Shown piece by piece: positions 7,030 to 14,451 of a stretch of 19,926 nt of DNA; position 1 is the first letter of the stretch, and each line of letters starts with the position of its first letter. This DNA is from Acidimicrobiales bacterium (GTDB taxonomy: Bacteria > Actinomycetota > Acidimicrobiia > Acidimicrobiales > CADCSY01): the NCBI GenBank assembly GCA_030447125.1, contig JAUJLZ010000013.1:1-19926 (forward strand), read 5' to 3'. The notes beneath the pieces are model-generated. The model worked only from the letters and a program-made list of their open reading frames with translations, did not search any database and was not told where the DNA came from. The translations under genes were made by a program, and so were the position numbers.

Positions 7030-7253
7030 GCCTTGCCACGACCGCCAACGCCGAGCAGAGCGCAACCGAGCGCCGCGGTGCGCGCCCCGATCGTCGAACC
7101 GACATGGACACCACCACCGAGATCCTCGCCGAGAAGTTCGCCCGCCTCGGCGCAGTCACCGCCAAGGCCATCGAGGAGAGCGTTCCTGTCGCTCAGCTGA
7201 AGGCCGCTAGCGAGGTCGTCGCTCGGCTTCGTCCCCCGTACTGGTCGGCCTGA
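7026..7253 (+). CDS. Hypothetical small protein
   Basis: The protein is 75 aa from the GTG in a GTGA overlap. An internal ATG at 7104 (MDTTTEILAEKF) would give 50 aa and covers the better-ordered part, a helical segment with LKAASEVVARLRPPYWSA at the end. The first 25 residues are polar and probably disordered. No family is recognised. Its stop overlaps the next ATG by one base (TGATG), so it is coupled to the tail chaperone gene. Confidence 0.6.
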   Translation: MSLATTANAEQSATERRGARPDRRTDMDTTTEILAEKFARLGAVTAKAIEESVPVAQLKAASEVVARLRPPYWSA

Positions 7254-7612
7254 TGGCAAAGGCCCCGCGCCCCGGCGCCGGCAAGCGAGCAGAGGTCGCC
7301 CGGCAGATCTACAAGGTCACGCTCGACGGCAAGGACCACTACCTGCGCATGGGCGAGGTGACCGCCATCGACACGGGTGAGCTGCGCCGCCAGACAGGCT
7401 TCGGCCTGCGGCACCTGGGCTACGCCCTGCTGGCCGACCCCGACATCGACATCGTCGCCGCCGTGGTGTGGCTGTGCCGGCGCCAGGCGGGCGAGCAGGC
7501 GTTGGCGCTCGAGACCGTGGCCGGCGCCATCACCTACGACACCGAGATCGCCATCGACGTGGTCGACGAGAAGGCGGCCGCCAAGGAGGAACCGGAGAGC
7601 CCGGAAGGCTGA
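7253..7612 (+). CDS. Tail assembly chaperone, short form
   Basis: This is a 119-aa protein directly upstream of the tape measure gene, the fixed place of the tail assembly chaperone in long-tailed phages. It has a beta-rich start (IYKVTLDGKDHYLRMGEVTA), a helical middle with DPDIDIVAAVVWLCRRQAGE that is typical of the family, and an acidic C terminus. Chaperones of this kind bind the tape measure protein and recruit tail tube subunits. The downstream region in the -1 frame is open to 7740 with no start of its own, which indicates a frameshift extension. Assignment rests on position, fold pattern and the second frame. Confidence 0.75.
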   Translation: MAKAPRPGAGKRAEVARQIYKVTLDGKDHYLRMGEVTAIDTGELRRQTGFGLRHLGYALLADPDIDIVAAVVWLCRRQAGEQALALETVAGAITYDTEIAIDVVDEKAAAKEEPESPEG

Positions 7613-7740
7613 GGCGGGCGCTGCGACCGCTGCTGCCCGCCCTGTCCCACTGGTACGGCCTGCGCTGGGGCGACATCGAGGCCATGCCTGCCGGCGAGCT
7701 CGACGCCTACATCGACGCGCTGCCCAGGAAGGAGGGCTGA
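7613..7740 (+). CDS. Tail assembly chaperone, -1 frameshift extension
   Basis: After the 7612 stop, the -1 frame is open and reads LRPLLPALSHWYGLRWGDIE, then AGELDAYIDALPRKEG to a stop at 7738-7740. The pattern of W-Y-G-L, W-G-D-I-E and E-L-D-A-Y-I is that of the second part of tail chaperone fusions. The only in-frame ATG (7684) would give 18 residues, so a -1 shift from the upstream gene is the likely mode of expression. The shift probably occurs near cccggaagg at 7600-7608, with aaggagg (7583-7589) about 10 nt upstream as a possible stimulator. No classical XXXYYYZ heptamer is visible. Confidence 0.65.
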
Positions 7741-7743
7741 TCT

Positions 7744-10356
7744 CTGGCACAGCGAAAGCTGGAAATTGTCCTCAGTGGTGACGCCAAGTCGGCCCTCAGC
7801 GCGTTCGCCGCCACGGAGAAGGGCGCCCAGAGCCTCGCCGGCAAGGCGAAGCAGCTCGGCGGGCAGCTGGCCGACACCGGCAAGAAGATGACCGTTGGCC
7901 TGACGCTGCCGATCGTCGCCGGCTTCGGCTTCGCCGCCAACGCTGCCTCGAACCTCAACGAGTCGGTCAACGTGACCGGGATCACCTTCGGCAGGGCCTC
8001 GCCCAAGATCGACGCCTTCGTGAAGACGACGGCCAAGGGGTTCGGCCAGAGCGAGCGGGCCGCCCGGGACGCCACCGCCACCTTCGGCGGGTTGCTGCAG
8101 AACCTCGGCCTCTCGGCCGATGCCGCCGCCAGCTGGTCGATCGACCTCACCACCCTGGCGTCCGACCTTGGCTCGGCGTTCAACACCGACCCGGCCGACG
8201 CCGTGGCCGCCATCGGCTCGGCCATCCGAGGCGAGACGGAGCCGATCCGTCGGTACAACGTCATGCTCGACGACGCCTCGGTCCGGGCCAAGGCCGTCGA
8301 GATGGGTCTGGCGGCCACGACCGCCGAGGTCGACAAGAACGGCAAGGCCCAGGCCTCGCTGGCGCTCATCATGGAGCAGACCAGCAAGTACCAGGGCGAC
8401 TTCGCCAACACCAGCGACGGCGTAGCGAACAAGCAGCGCATCCTGCGGGCCCGGCTCGAGGACACCGCTGCCAGCATCGGCGGGAAGCTCCTGCCGGTCG
8501 CCGACTCGCTGCTCGGCATGGTCGAGAGCCTCCTGGACGGTTTCTCCAATCTCTCCGACGAGACCCAGACGCTGGGGATCATGGCGGCCGGCGCCGTCGC
8601 CGCCATCGGCCCGGTCACCTACGTCGCCGGCAAGGCCACCCAAGGCGCCGTGGCGCTCGGCGGCGCGATGGCCTTCCTTGCCACGACCACCGGCGCGGCG
8701 GGGCTCGCAGCCGTTGGGCTGGGCGCCGCCCTCGCTGGCGCCGCGACGCTCTACTTCGCGTTCAAGGTCGTGATGGAGGCCGCTCGCAAGGACAGCGAGC
8801 GCTTCACGGACCGCAACGCCGAGTTGGTCAACAGCCAAGCCCTGGTGAACACCGGGCTCAAGCACAACACCGCGGCCTTCCACGACCAGGCCGTCGAGAT
8901 GTTCATGGCCAGCAAGGGCGCCATCTCGGCGGCTGACGCCACGGATGCCCTGGCCGAGACGCAGCGGGTCCTGTCGCCGCAGATCCAGGAGGCCACCCGC
9001 ACCCTCAAGGAGATGTCGGCCGCCTCCGGCGTCTCCGAGGAGCGCATCGCCCAGCTGGCCAACCAGCTCGGCATCAACCTCGGCGCCATGAGCGACGCGG
9101 CCCGGGAGAAGCTCGCCGGCGCCGTTGCCGAGGTTGGTCGGGCGGTCACCCCCACTGAGCGACTCGAGGGCGTGACTGAGACCCTCGGTAACGAGTTCGC
9201 CACCGCCGCAGAGTCAGTCGACGCGTTCAAGGAGGCTCTCGACGCCGCCCTCGGTGTGCACCTCACCGCCGAGGAAGCCTCGATCCGCCTGCGGGAGAAG
9301 GTCCGCGACCTTCACGGCGAGCTGGCTGCCGGCGCCAAGGAGGGCGAGTCCCACGCCGCCATGCAGGACCGCCTGGCCCTGTCCATGATCGGCGTCGTCG
9401 AGCAGGCACAGACCGAGGTGGAGGCACTCACCAGGGCTGGCGTCATCTCGACCAACACGAAGGACCAGACCGACGCCCTGCGGGGCATCCTGGTTCGCCT
9501 CCGAGACGAGTTCCCCGGGCTGCGGGAGCAGATCGACCGCTACATCGGCCGCCTCGACGCAATCCCCGAGGGCGAGGCGACCGAGATCACTACGCCGGGT
9601 CGTGAACAGAGCAAGCGAGGGATCGAGCACTACCAGGACCTGTTGCACCAGACGCCCGGGCACAAGGCCACTCACATCTCCATGCCCGGCCTGCACGCCG
9701 CCCACGTCAGCCTCGACGACTTCAAGCGCAAGCTTGACAACCTCAAGGGCGGGCAGGTCCACTTCTCGCTCAAGCTCACCCAGGAGCACATTGGCCGCCC
9801 CCGTGGTGATGGCCCCGGGGGACCCATCGCTCCCCGCGGCGGCCTCGCGCTCAATCGGATCCGGGCGATCCTCCCCAGCTACCCGGGGCTGAGGATCACC
9901 TCGACCTACCGCAGCCCGTCGCAGAACCGGGCGGTCGGCGGCTCGCCCACCAGCTACCACCTCGACTACCGCAACCCTGCCGTCGATGTCGGCGGGCCCA
10001 CGTACCAGCTCGACCGGTTCCACGCCGCCCTGCGGGCCTCTGGCGGCTGGCGTGAGCTGCTGTGGAGGGTGAGGGGCCACTACGACCACGTGCACGCCGC
10101 CCACCAGGGCGAGATCATCGGTCGGGGCTCTCCGGGCTGGCGAAGTGGCCTTAGCGCCGACGAGCGCCTGCGGGTCGTGCAGGTTGGCGAGCAGATCATC
10201 CCCGTCGGTGGCGCCCGCCGGCGCGGTGGAGACGGCGCCTCGAGCACCGAGGTGCACCTGCACTTCCACGGCAACATCTACAGCCGAGGCGATGCCAAGC
10301 GGGAGATCATCTCCATGCTCGCCGAGGCGAAGCGCCAGGGCTACGTGGGGGCGTAG
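7744..10356 (+). CDS. Phage tail tape measure protein with VanY/M15-like domain
   Basis: The protein is 870 aa if started at CTG 7744, where aaggagg (7729-7735) lies 8 nt upstream. The frame has no ATG, GTG or TTG between the stop at 7738 and ATG 7888, yet the N-terminal residues from 7744 (AQRKLEIVLSGDAKSALSAF) are tape-measure-like. The body has the family's IRGETEPIRRYNVMLDDAS region (about 163-180), a hydrophobic stretch at about 279-340 and long helical parts. Residues about 720-785 resemble a VanY/M15 peptidase: TSTYRSPSQNRAVGG, H739, D748, and DHVH with H784. The H-to-D spacing is two residues longer than usual. Tape measures set tail length and help genome entry. At about 1.5 angstrom per residue this one would predict a tail of roughly 130 nm. 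Confidence 0.93.
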   Translation: MAQRKLEIVLSGDAKSALSAFAATEKGAQSLAGKAKQLGGQLADTGKKMTVGLTLPIVAGFGFAANAASNLNESVNVTGITFGRASPKIDAFVKTTAKGFGQSERAARDATATFGGLLQNLGLSADAAASWSIDLTTLASDLGSAFNTDPADAVAAIGSAIRGETEPIRRYNVMLDDASVRAKAVEMGLAATTAEVDKNGKAQASLALIMEQTSKYQGDFANTSDGVANKQRILRARLEDTAASIGGKLLPVADSLLGMVESLLDGFSNLSDETQTLGIMAAGAVAAIGPVTYVAGKATQGAVALGGAMAFLATTTGAAGLAAVGLGAALAGAATLYFAFKVVMEAARKDSERFTDRNAELVNSQALVNTGLKHNTAAFHDQAVEMFMASKGAISAADATDALAETQRVLSPQIQEATRTLKEMSAASGVSEERIAQLANQLGINLGAMSDAAREKLAGAVAEVGRAVTPTERLEGVTETLGNEFATAAESVDAFKEALDAALGVHLTAEEASIRLREKVRDLHGELAAGAKEGESHAAMQDRLALSMIGVVEQAQTEVEALTRAGVISTNTKDQTDALRGILVRLRDEFPGLREQIDRYIGRLDAIPEGEATEITTPGREQSKRGIEHYQDLLHQTPGHKATHISMPGLHAAHVSLDDFKRKLDNLKGGQVHFSLKLTQEHIGRPRGDGPGGPIAPRGGLALNRIRAILPSYPGLRITSTYRSPSQNRAVGGSPTSYHLDYRNPAVDVGGPTYQLDRFHAALRASGGWRELLWRVRGHYDHVHAAHQGEIIGRGSPGWRSGLSADERLRVVQVGEQIIPVGGARRRGGDGASSTEVHLHFHGNIYSRGDAKREIISMLAEAKRQGYVGA

Positions 10357-10357
10357 C

Positions 10358-10678
10358 GTGCCGGCAGTGAGCGACCTCGACCCAGACATGCGGGAGGCGG
10401 TCGACCGCGCCAGGGCCATCATCACCGCGATGGCGCAGGGCTTCGTCACTAACGACTTCGGCCTGGTCGACCGCCTCACTGGCGAGTTCGAGGCCGAGCT
10501 CGTCGCACTCGACGATCGAGCTGCGGCCGCCGACCGTGCCGGGAAGCTCGTCCACGCCTTGGCGCACTTGGCCGTCTTCGTCGCGAGCCTCCCGAGCCTG
10601 ATCTTCGACGAACTCGACGTCCAGTCGGCCCTGAGCTCGGCCTTCATCCTCGTGGCGGGCATGGAGGCCGACGAGTAG
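10358..10678 (+). CDS. Hypothetical protein after the tape measure gene
   Basis: The protein is 106 aa from the GTG at 10358, one base after the tape measure stop, so it belongs to the same operon. It is acidic and helical, with a more hydrophobic C-terminal half (LVHALAHLAVFVASLPSLIF). A distal tail protein is normally found at this position, but this is too short and unlike that family. It is the last gene of the late-type operon and converges with the next gene at 17 nt. Confidence 0.7.
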   Translation: MPAVSDLDPDMREAVDRARAIITAMAQGFVTNDFGLVDRLTGEFEAELVALDDRAAAADRAGKLVHALAHLAVFVASLPSLIFDELDVQSALSSAFILVAGMEADE

Positions 10679-10695
10679 GACGCCGCTCACCCCGG

Positions 10696-11190
10696 TCACG
10701 CCGGCTGCTCCTCGGCCGGCAGTCCCAGATCCCGGCGAGCGGCTTGTAGGAAGCGGTGCCAGTGCTCCTGCCACGCTTCCTCCGTCCGTGCGTTCTTCTC
10801 CCCGAGCTGCTCACGCACCCATCCCATATGCACGGGGTCGATGCCGGCCAAGTTGGCGTCGGAGCGAGCCAGCACCGCGAGCACGAGCGGACGCATGTCC
10901 TCCCAGACACTTGGGGGCGCGAATAGCGCTGCGGTGGCCGACGCCGCTAGGACCAGCCGCACGAGCTCTTTGTCATCGTGCGGAATAGCCCTCAGCCGGG
11001 CCCCCGACGCAACGGCGTTGAGCTGTCTGATCCCCTTCAGCAGTTGGAGGTAGGCATCTCGTCGAGCTTCCCAGTGGCGTCCCTCCTTGGCGCGCGTCTC
11101 TCGCCGGCGCTCTGCCAAGACGGGCACCAGCTGACCTCCGAGCGCAGCTGTTGCCGTCAGGAAGCCCACCGCTACCACGGTCCAGTCCAT
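10696..11190 (-). CDS. Membrane-anchored accessory protein
   Basis: The protein is 164 aa from the ATG at 11190. An in-frame start at 11298 would add 36 low-complexity residues. A transmembrane helix at about residues 3-25 (WTVVAVGFLTATAALGGQLV) is followed by a basic stop-transfer ERRRETRAKEGRHWEARRDA and a cytoplasmic helical domain. This topology, with one N-terminal anchor followed by a charged helical domain, is common for uncharacterised actinobacterial and prophage proteins. A role in superinfection exclusion is possible but unproven. It stands alone on the minus strand. Confidence 0.7.
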   Translation of the reverse strand: MDWTVVAVGFLTATAALGGQLVPVLAERRRETRAKEGRHWEARRDAYLQLLKGIRQLNAVASGARLRAIPHDDKELVRLVLAASATAALFAPPSVWEDMRPLVLAVLARSDANLAGIDPVHMGWVREQLGEKNARTEEAWQEHWHRFLQAARRDLGLPAEEQPA

Positions 11191-11352
11191 GGTGCTGATG
11201 GTCGCGCAGCCTGGGGCGCTCGATCCTGGGGCCCGTAGCTGATCGGCTCCATCGCACGACTGTGAGCCGGCATCCGCCGACGTGCTCGAAGCCGTCATGG
11301 CGGCGGCTACGGCCCCTCAAGTGTGCGGGCCGGCGGGCCGGCTGACGGTTGG

Positions 11353-11601
11353 CTATACGTCGTCGATCGAGATGATGTTCACAGCGCTGAACTGTTCAGC
11401 CACCAAGTAGGTCACGGCGAGGTCGCAACCAGGGACGCTACGGGAGTACACGAGCAAGTGGCCAGGAACGGGCAGGGCGTCTCTGTAGGGGTCGCGAGCG
11501 AGGCCTGGCAGCCAGGCGAGGAAGGCGTCTCTACGTTCAGCCGAAGCCTCGCTGGCGAGCCAATCGAGGACAATCCGTGTGGACGAGACCTGATATGGCA
11601 C
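11353..11601 (-). CDS. Probable RelE/ParE-like toxin
   Basis: This 82-aa protein has a GTG start directly after the stop of the upstream antitoxin-like gene (TAG then GTG). The two helices at the start (IVLDWLASEASAERRDAF) followed by strands (HLLVYSRSVPGCDLAVTYLV and VNIISIDDV) fit the small alpha-then-beta fold of RelE/ParE toxins. Catalytic residues cannot be assigned, as the sequence is divergent. The tandem order, antitoxin first, is typical of type II modules that stabilise mobile elements. It could instead be an uncharacterised pair of other function. Confidence 0.6.
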   Translation of the reverse strand: MPYQVSSTRIVLDWLASEASAERRDAFLAWLPGLARDPYRDALPVPGHLLVYSRSVPGCDLAVTYLVAEQFSAVNIISIDDV

Positions 11602-11874
11602 CTACGAGCGAGATCGCGCCTCGGCAATCAGGTCGTCAACGGACGTGGCGTCCTCGTAGGGTCGGTTCTCCTTGACCCGCCGCTCGTAGTCGTCGACAGC
11701 CTCGTCCACCCGTTCGTCGCTTGCCATCCGCAGTGCTTGGAGGCGCAGCGCCAAACGATCGCGGGCCTCCTTCGCCGCCTTCAGCAAGTCGTCGGCTTCC
11801 GCCACAGTCTTGGCGAGGTACTCCTCGACGGAGACGACCTCACCCCCGTCGTTTTGTGTCGCGCGGGTGCCCAT
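11602..11874 (-). CDS. Probable antitoxin
   Basis: This is a 90-aa acidic, strongly helical protein with a long coiled-coil-like middle (AEADDLLKAAKEARDRLALR) and a C-terminal tail (YEDATSVDDLIAEARSRS) like that of toxin-wrapping antitoxins. The start is the ATG at 11874. The same frame stays open upstream to 12576, but that part lies antisense to a better gene. A candidate promoter and a palindrome precede it. No DNA-binding domain is obvious near the N terminus, so autoregulation is uncertain. Confidence 0.6.
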   Translation of the reverse strand: MGTRATQNDGGEVVSVEEYLAKTVAEADDLLKAAKEARDRLALRLQALRMASDERVDEAVDDYERRVKENRPYEDATSVDDLIAEARSRS

Positions 11875-11887
11875 GACGAGCAACCTA

Positions 11888-11934
11888 CGGGAATTACCCG
11901 ATTGTGAGTATGGCGGCTGCGTTACAGGTGTCAC
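11888..11934 (-). promoter_or_regulatory. Candidate promoter and operator of the toxin-antitoxin pair
   Basis: Read on the minus strand, gtgaca (11934-11929), 16 nt, then catact (11912-11907) fit a sigma-70-like promoter. The expected start of transcription falls on the palindrome cgggaattacccg (11888-11900), a plausible operator. The palindrome is 13 nt upstream of the antitoxin ATG. The assignment is by eye only. Confidence 0.4.
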
Positions 11935-12003
11935 ACGACGACAGACTTTGCGTGTTCCTGCCCCATTTGGCCGCCCGTCCCATCCCTTGGCCTGATCAGG
12001 GCG

Positions 12004-12609
12004 GTGCGAGTCATCTATGCTACTGATGCCTTGGGCTCCTCGAAGATCAACGACCGCCAGCTGAGCGAACTCTTCCACCGCCTCCGGGGCGTCAAGGACT
12101 GGGGCGACCTCGAGAAGCGGCTCGCCGGCGCGCTGCAGCGCAACGCCACCGCCACAGCGGCCCGCGATGGGTTCTCGGCCACGTCGAGCGGCTTCGCCGG
12201 CGGTGGCGCCGGTGGCGGCGGCGAGGTGAACGATCCGACCAGCAAGACGGCCGCCGCTCGGGTGGAGTGGGGCGACGTTCGAGACCCGCTGGCCGACCAT
12301 ACGAAGGTCGCCGTGCGGGCCCTCGAGCAGGCCGTGACGTCGATCCAGGTGCTGCGCAGCCGTCTCGACGCCATCGACCACCTGGGCGACGCCGACGACC
12401 AGGTCGAGTCGGCCCCAGGCTGCTGGCTGATGGGATTGGTGGGCGTCTGGGAGCCGGTGCACCGGACCGGCGACGTCGGCGGGCGGCTCAAGGAGGCGAG
12501 ACCGCTGGGCAAGTGGGCCTACGACTTCGTGCGGACCACCGGCGAGCTGCCCACCCGGGAGCAGGCCCGGGCCCACGCCGAGGGCCGGCGGGTACGGGTC
12601 AAGGTTTGA
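12004..12609 (+). CDS. Hypothetical protein upstream of the WhiB gene
   Basis: The protein is 201 aa from the GTG at 12004. There is no clear ribosome site, and a TTG at 12031 is an alternative. It has a helical N-terminal part (LSELFHRLRGVKDWGDLEKR), a glycine-rich linker at about 62-74 and a helical middle (VAVRALEQAVTSIQVLRSRL). The C-terminal domain contains GCWLMGLVGVWEPVHR and ELPTREQARAHAEGRRVRV, and includes a single Cys and several Trp. I do not recognise the family. It ends in TTGA with the WhiB gene, so the two are probably co-translated. Confidence 0.7.
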   Translation: MRVIYATDALGSSKINDRQLSELFHRLRGVKDWGDLEKRLAGALQRNATATAARDGFSATSSGFAGGGAGGGGEVNDPTSKTAAARVEWGDVRDPLADHTKVAVRALEQAVTSIQVLRSRLDAIDHLGDADDQVESAPGCWLMGLVGVWEPVHRTGDVGGRLKEARPLGKWAYDFVRTTGELPTREQARAHAEGRRVRVKV

Positions 12610-13286
12610 CTGCGGCGACGCCGGCGCCCGAGCTGCTGGCGCTGATGCAGCCCGGCTATGCCGCTGGCGTCGTCCCGTTCGCTGACCTGCTCCGGCGTCC
12701 GGAGTGGATGACGCAGCGCGCGTGCGCCAACGAGCTCACCGCCCGTTTCTTTGCCAGCCCGTCCTCGAAGCAGGCGGTCCGGGCGATCGACGCCTGCCGG
12801 CGCTGTGCCGTGCGCCGGACATGCCTGGCGTTCGCTCTGGAGCACGACGAACGGGGGATTTGGGGCGGCACGACGGATCGGGAGCGGGACCGCCTGCTCG
12901 CCGGGCGATCGTGGGCCGAGCTCGACGAAGATGTCCAGGAGCAGCTCCTCGACGCCGGCGTGGCGGTTCCCTCAGTCGCATCGAGGGAACTCACCGGCCA
13001 CGACGTCGGCCGCCTGGAAAGCCCTACCGGCCGGTCAGGGGTTTCGGGACGGACCACCAGGCCGGCCAAGCCGGCGACGCCATGCGAGAACGACGGGTGC
13101 TCCGAGCCGGCCACCGGGCGCTTCTGCTCACAGAGATGCCGAAGCGCCGACGGGGCACGGCGCCGGCGCGAGCGCCGCGTGGCGAAGGCCGGCGAGCGGT
13201 CAGCAGTCTCGGCCGAGATGGCCGCCGTCGAAGCGAAGCTCGACGAGGTCTTCAAGCGCCGGCCGTCGCCGCGAGAGGCTGGCTGA
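12606..13286 (+). CDS. WhiB-family iron-sulfur regulator with a C-terminal zinc motif
   Basis: The protein is 226 aa from a TTG in a TTGA overlap with the upstream gene. The four WhiB cysteines are C40, C64, C67 and C73 (C-x23-C-x2-C-x5-C), followed by the family's turn GIWGGTTDRERDRLL. WhiB proteins are actinobacterial and actinophage regulators that bind a 4Fe-4S cluster and act with sigma factors. Unusually, it has a second half with another cysteine set, C160, C165, C174 and C178, in CENDGCSEPATGRFCSQRC, probably a zinc finger, then a basic helix. The length is about double that of a typical WhiB. It may control the element's own genes or those of the host. Confidence 0.9.
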   Translation: MTAATPAPELLALMQPGYAAGVVPFADLLRRPEWMTQRACANELTARFFASPSSKQAVRAIDACRRCAVRRTCLAFALEHDERGIWGGTTDRERDRLLAGRSWAELDEDVQEQLLDAGVAVPSVASRELTGHDVGRLESPTGRSGVSGRTTRPAKPATPCENDGCSEPATGRFCSQRCRSADGARRRRERRVAKAGERSAVSAEMAAVEAKLDEVFKRRPSPREAG

Positions 13287-13329
13287 CCGGGGGAACCCGC
13301 TCACCGGCTGTGGGAGGCGGCGCGAGACC

Positions 13330-13788
13330 TCATATCCCGGCACGCCCAAGTTCGACCAGCACGTTCGCCACCACGTTGGTGCCGACCTCTCCAGTCAGCC
13401 GCTTCACACCATCGAGAAGCTTCCGCAATCGCGACCGCGTCTCCTCGTCGGGACTCTCGGCGATGCGCCGTTCAAGAATGGCCACCAGTGCCTCGTAGGG
13501 ATCCCTGGACGGGTAAGTGCCCACAGCTCGGGCTCCCGCTGCTGACAGCTGGAATTCGAGCAGCATGGCGTTCGCCGGGTCCCGCGCGTACCCACCGTCG
13601 TCGTACTCCGCCAGGATGTAATCATCGTCGATGAGGCGGCGAAGCTCCCTCTCGACAGCTCCAGGCGTGAGGTCGGTTCTCTTGGCCAGCTCCGCCACGC
13701 CGATGTCGCGAACGTCGTCATCCTCCAGGAGCCTGATCGTTCGAAGGATGGGAAGCGCTCGGGAGTACCAGTGCTCAGCATTTGCCAC
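13330..13788 (-). CDS. Winged-helix regulator-like protein
   Basis: The protein is 152 aa from the GTG at 13788. The same frame is open to 13974, but the extra residues look like low-complexity noise. A winged helix-turn-helix runs from about residue 22 to 70 (GVAELAKRTDLTPGAVEREL, then LIDDDYILAEYD). It is followed by LEFQLSAAGARAVGTYPS and a basic helical tail with RSRLRKLLDGVKRLTGEVG near the C terminus. Proteins with this C-terminal pattern are common in actinobacterial accessory DNA and lack a known role. A repressor or immunity function is conceivable. It converges on the WhiB gene. Confidence 0.75.
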   Translation of the reverse strand: MANAEHWYSRALPILRTIRLLEDDDVRDIGVAELAKRTDLTPGAVERELRRLIDDDYILAEYDDGGYARDPANAMLLEFQLSAAGARAVGTYPSRDPYEALVAILERRIAESPDEETRSRLRKLLDGVKRLTGEVGTNVVANVLVELGRAGI

Positions 13789-14071
13789 CTGCCCAGCGTA
13801 AAGGCGCTCGGCCGGATGGAGGGAAAGGGGGACGCGCTCGACGCTTCTGTCGAGCCCGACGTCGAGAGGGGCGGCTCTTCCGTCGTGGCTGGACCCGGCG
13901 ACGTCCCGCCAGCATCTACGGCTGCAGCTCGGTTCCCTCGCCAGCCTCGAAGGACCCGGCTCTAACTCGGCCAAGCAGGGGACATCTCCTACGACGACGA
14001 GTCGAGCACCTACCGGGCAAACACGCCCATCCGGTTGTCGAGCCGCCGAAGCGCCGGGTCTACCGGCCGCC

Positions 14072-14095
14072 GGCTCAGCGCCGGACCGCTGAGCC
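14072..14095. repeat. Perfect 9-bp inverted repeat with 6-nt loop
   Basis: ggctcagcg (14072-14080) and cgctgagcc (14087-14095) pair perfectly. It lies 37 nt before the small two-TM gene in an otherwise gene-free stretch (13789-14132). No T-run follows, so an operator or RNA hairpin is as likely as a terminator. I see no other structure in that stretch. Confidence 0.55.
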
Positions 14096-14132
14096 CGGAC
14101 TTGCTCCCAGCGGTCGCCTACTCTTCGCCCCG

Positions 14133-14330
14133 ATGGGGTTCGCCCTGGCTGCCGTGGTACTGGCCCTGGTCGTGCTCGCCGGCGCCGGCATCCTCACGGT
14201 GGTCACCTCCGGCCAGCGGAAGGACCCGGACAGCACGACGTCGAACGTGTTGGGGATCGTCGTGATGCTGCTCGTTGCCGTCTGTGGGCTCCTGGCCTCC
14301 GTGTTCCTCGCTCTCAACTTCGCCGGGTAG
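14133..14330 (+). CDS. Small two-TM membrane protein
   Basis: This is a 65-aa protein with two hydrophobic helices (about 3-25 and 40-62) joined by a short polar loop (SGQRKDPDSTTSN). The hairpin topology with both ends on one side is seen in holin-like and small stress or immunity proteins, but is also a generic actinobacterial type. There is no clear ribosome site before the ATG, so it may be translated as a leaderless or nearly leaderless message. It stands alone on the plus strand. Confidence 0.55.
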   Translation: MGFALAAVVLALVVLAGAGILTVVTSGQRKDPDSTTSNVLGIVVMLLVAVCGLLASVFLALNFAG

Positions 14331-14451
14331 CAGGCGAGGCGAGGCGCGCCCAGCCGGCCCCGCAGGGCCAAGGGGCATCCCTGGCGGAGTCACCCTCGTC
14401 GCGGGCCGGCGATCGCAGGGGACTGTGAGCGGTAGTCGCGGAACTGCGCAG

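Noticed and set aside
7534..8883. 449-aa minus-strand frame over the tail genes
   Set aside because: It is a shadow of the tape measure frame, low in complexity and Gly/Arg-rich, with no ribosome site.
9214..10662. 482-aa minus-strand frame over the tape measure C terminus
   Set aside because: It is a shadow of the peptidase-like domain, which has clear motifs on the plus strand.
11875..12576. Minus-strand extension of the antitoxin frame
   Set aside because: It is antisense to the 12004-12609 gene and would remove the promoter/operator region before the ATG at 11874.
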